A stretch of DNA of 64,000 nucleotides from Pelagibacterales bacterium SAG-MED37. Lineage in GTDB: Bacteria; Pseudomonadota; Alphaproteobacteria; Pelagibacterales; Pelagibacteraceae. Location: NCBI GenBank assembly GCA_014653605.1, contig JACWEG010000004.1:1-64000 (forward strand), read 5' to 3'. Shown here piece by piece: positions 63,617 to 64,000 of this stretch. Position numbers and translations under genes: made by a program. The notes under the pieces are model-generated. The model saw only the letters and a program-made list of their open reading frames with translations, was not told the origin of the DNA and did not search any database. Numbering within the stretch: position 1 is the first letter of the stretch; each line of letters starts with the position of its first letter.

Positions 63617-64000
63617 TTATTTTGAATTATTAGAATAAATTACTCTTGGTTCTAAAAATAATTCTCTAGCAAGAGCTTTAAATCTTTTAGTTACCTGTTT
63701 TGAAATTATTTCTTGATGTTGTGATGGAATTTTTAAAAATACAGCATTACCTCTTTTATATAATTTAAACTCCTCCAAGAATATCGTAGATATCGAGGTC
63801 AATGATTGTGAAAATCTCAATGCTGCTCCCACTTGTTTGCTTGAAAAAATTTCATTATTATTTAAAAAAGTTAGATAATCCATCTTTGGATTATACTTGA
63901 TACTACAGTACCGCCAATAGCATGACAAAGCTAATTGTATTCTTTCTTTATGAGTCAGTCTAAGTAATGGAGTATTTATCGTTTCTTGAAATACCAATTC
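63617..64000 (-). CDS. Exopolyphosphatase/guanosine pentaphosphatase (Ppx/GppA) family, C-terminal fragment at window edge
   Basis: The leftward frame is open to the right edge, so only the C-terminal 128 codons are seen. The helical segment RLTHKERIQLALSCYWRYCSI and SSKQVGAALRFSQSLTSIS resemble the C-terminal domain of Ppx/GppA. The enzyme would degrade polyphosphate or pppGpp. The ASKHA N-terminal domain lies beyond the window, so the call rests on the tail alone. The track's TTG 'start' at 63997 is an artefact of the edge. Confidence 0.68.
   Translation of the reverse strand, partial: ELVFQETINTPLLRLTHKERIQLALSCYWRYCSIKYNPKMDYLTFLNNNEIFSSKQVGAALRFSQSLTSISTIFLEEFKLYKRGNAVFLKIPSQHQEIISKQVTKRFKALARELFLEPRVIYSNNSK

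Overview
The window is AT-rich, very gene-dense DNA (short or zero intergenic gaps, frequent ATGA/TAATG overlaps, few Shine-Dalgarno sequences). Gene content and order match the alphaproteobacterial SAR11 clade (Pelagibacterales, 'Candidatus Pelagibacter'-like). Supporting clues are the rpmF-plsX-ihfA-merR order, mltB-rlpA-dacA-tmk-holB-metG-tatD-MBL, argS-nagZ-scpAB-tatABC-serS-yajC-secDF, a K+-independent proton pyrophosphatase, and SAM-II/SAM-V-type riboswitches in front of metY. Taxonomy is inferred from family knowledge; no search was run.

Layout: 1-5999 holds the 3' part of hppA, bamE, a Cbp3-like chaperone, L32, plsX, ihfA, a MerR regulator, L33, a chorismate mutase and heme A synthase. 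5992-7450 is metY (leftward) with a tandem SAM riboswitch. 7527-12766 runs rightward: L13-S9, argC, a small lipoprotein, homoserine dehydrogenase and two permeases. 12767-21065 is the most accessory-looking part. It contains a 450-bp gap with a possible structured RNA, a short Ogt-type gene preceded by a 58-aa membrane protein missing from the ORF track, a tyrosine recombinase with a striking inverted repeat at its start, a two-domain glycosyltransferase, a GIY-YIG protein, tRNA-Glu and tRNA-Pro, and a methyltransferase/glycosyltransferase pair. Core genes glpX, an SbmA/BacA-like gene and an NDUFS4-like gene lie between the two tRNAs.

21221-35816 is housekeeping: Na+/H+ antiport, peroxide defence, a long leftward envelope/replication operon, tRNA-Ser, sdhE, recG and an M48 peptidase. 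35823-44792 carries tRNA-Lys, tgt, a cyclophilin, coaD, gyrA, ssb, uvrA and a PuuD-type membrane protein. 44789-55587 is one long leftward run for protein export (SecDF-YajC, TatABC), chromosome condensation (ScpAB), muropeptide recycling and aminoacyl-tRNA synthesis. 55638-64000 has erpA, xthA, an Ldh-family reductase, a Zur-type regulator with a palindromic operator, an ATP-grasp gene divergent from an Anbu proteasome-like gene, an arsC-aquaporin-Nudix operon, a Lys-rich small protein and the 3' end of a Ppx-type gene.

Two genes near the left end (hppA and the Cbp3-like gene) are split by single-base frameshifts at homopolymers. Because both would be intact with one base changed, sequencing error is a leading explanation, with transcriptional slippage as the alternative. 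Besides the riboswitch pair, the features most worth following up are the recombinase inverted repeat, the hidden small ORF, the zinc-ligand-depleted TGT and the reduced Anbu locus.
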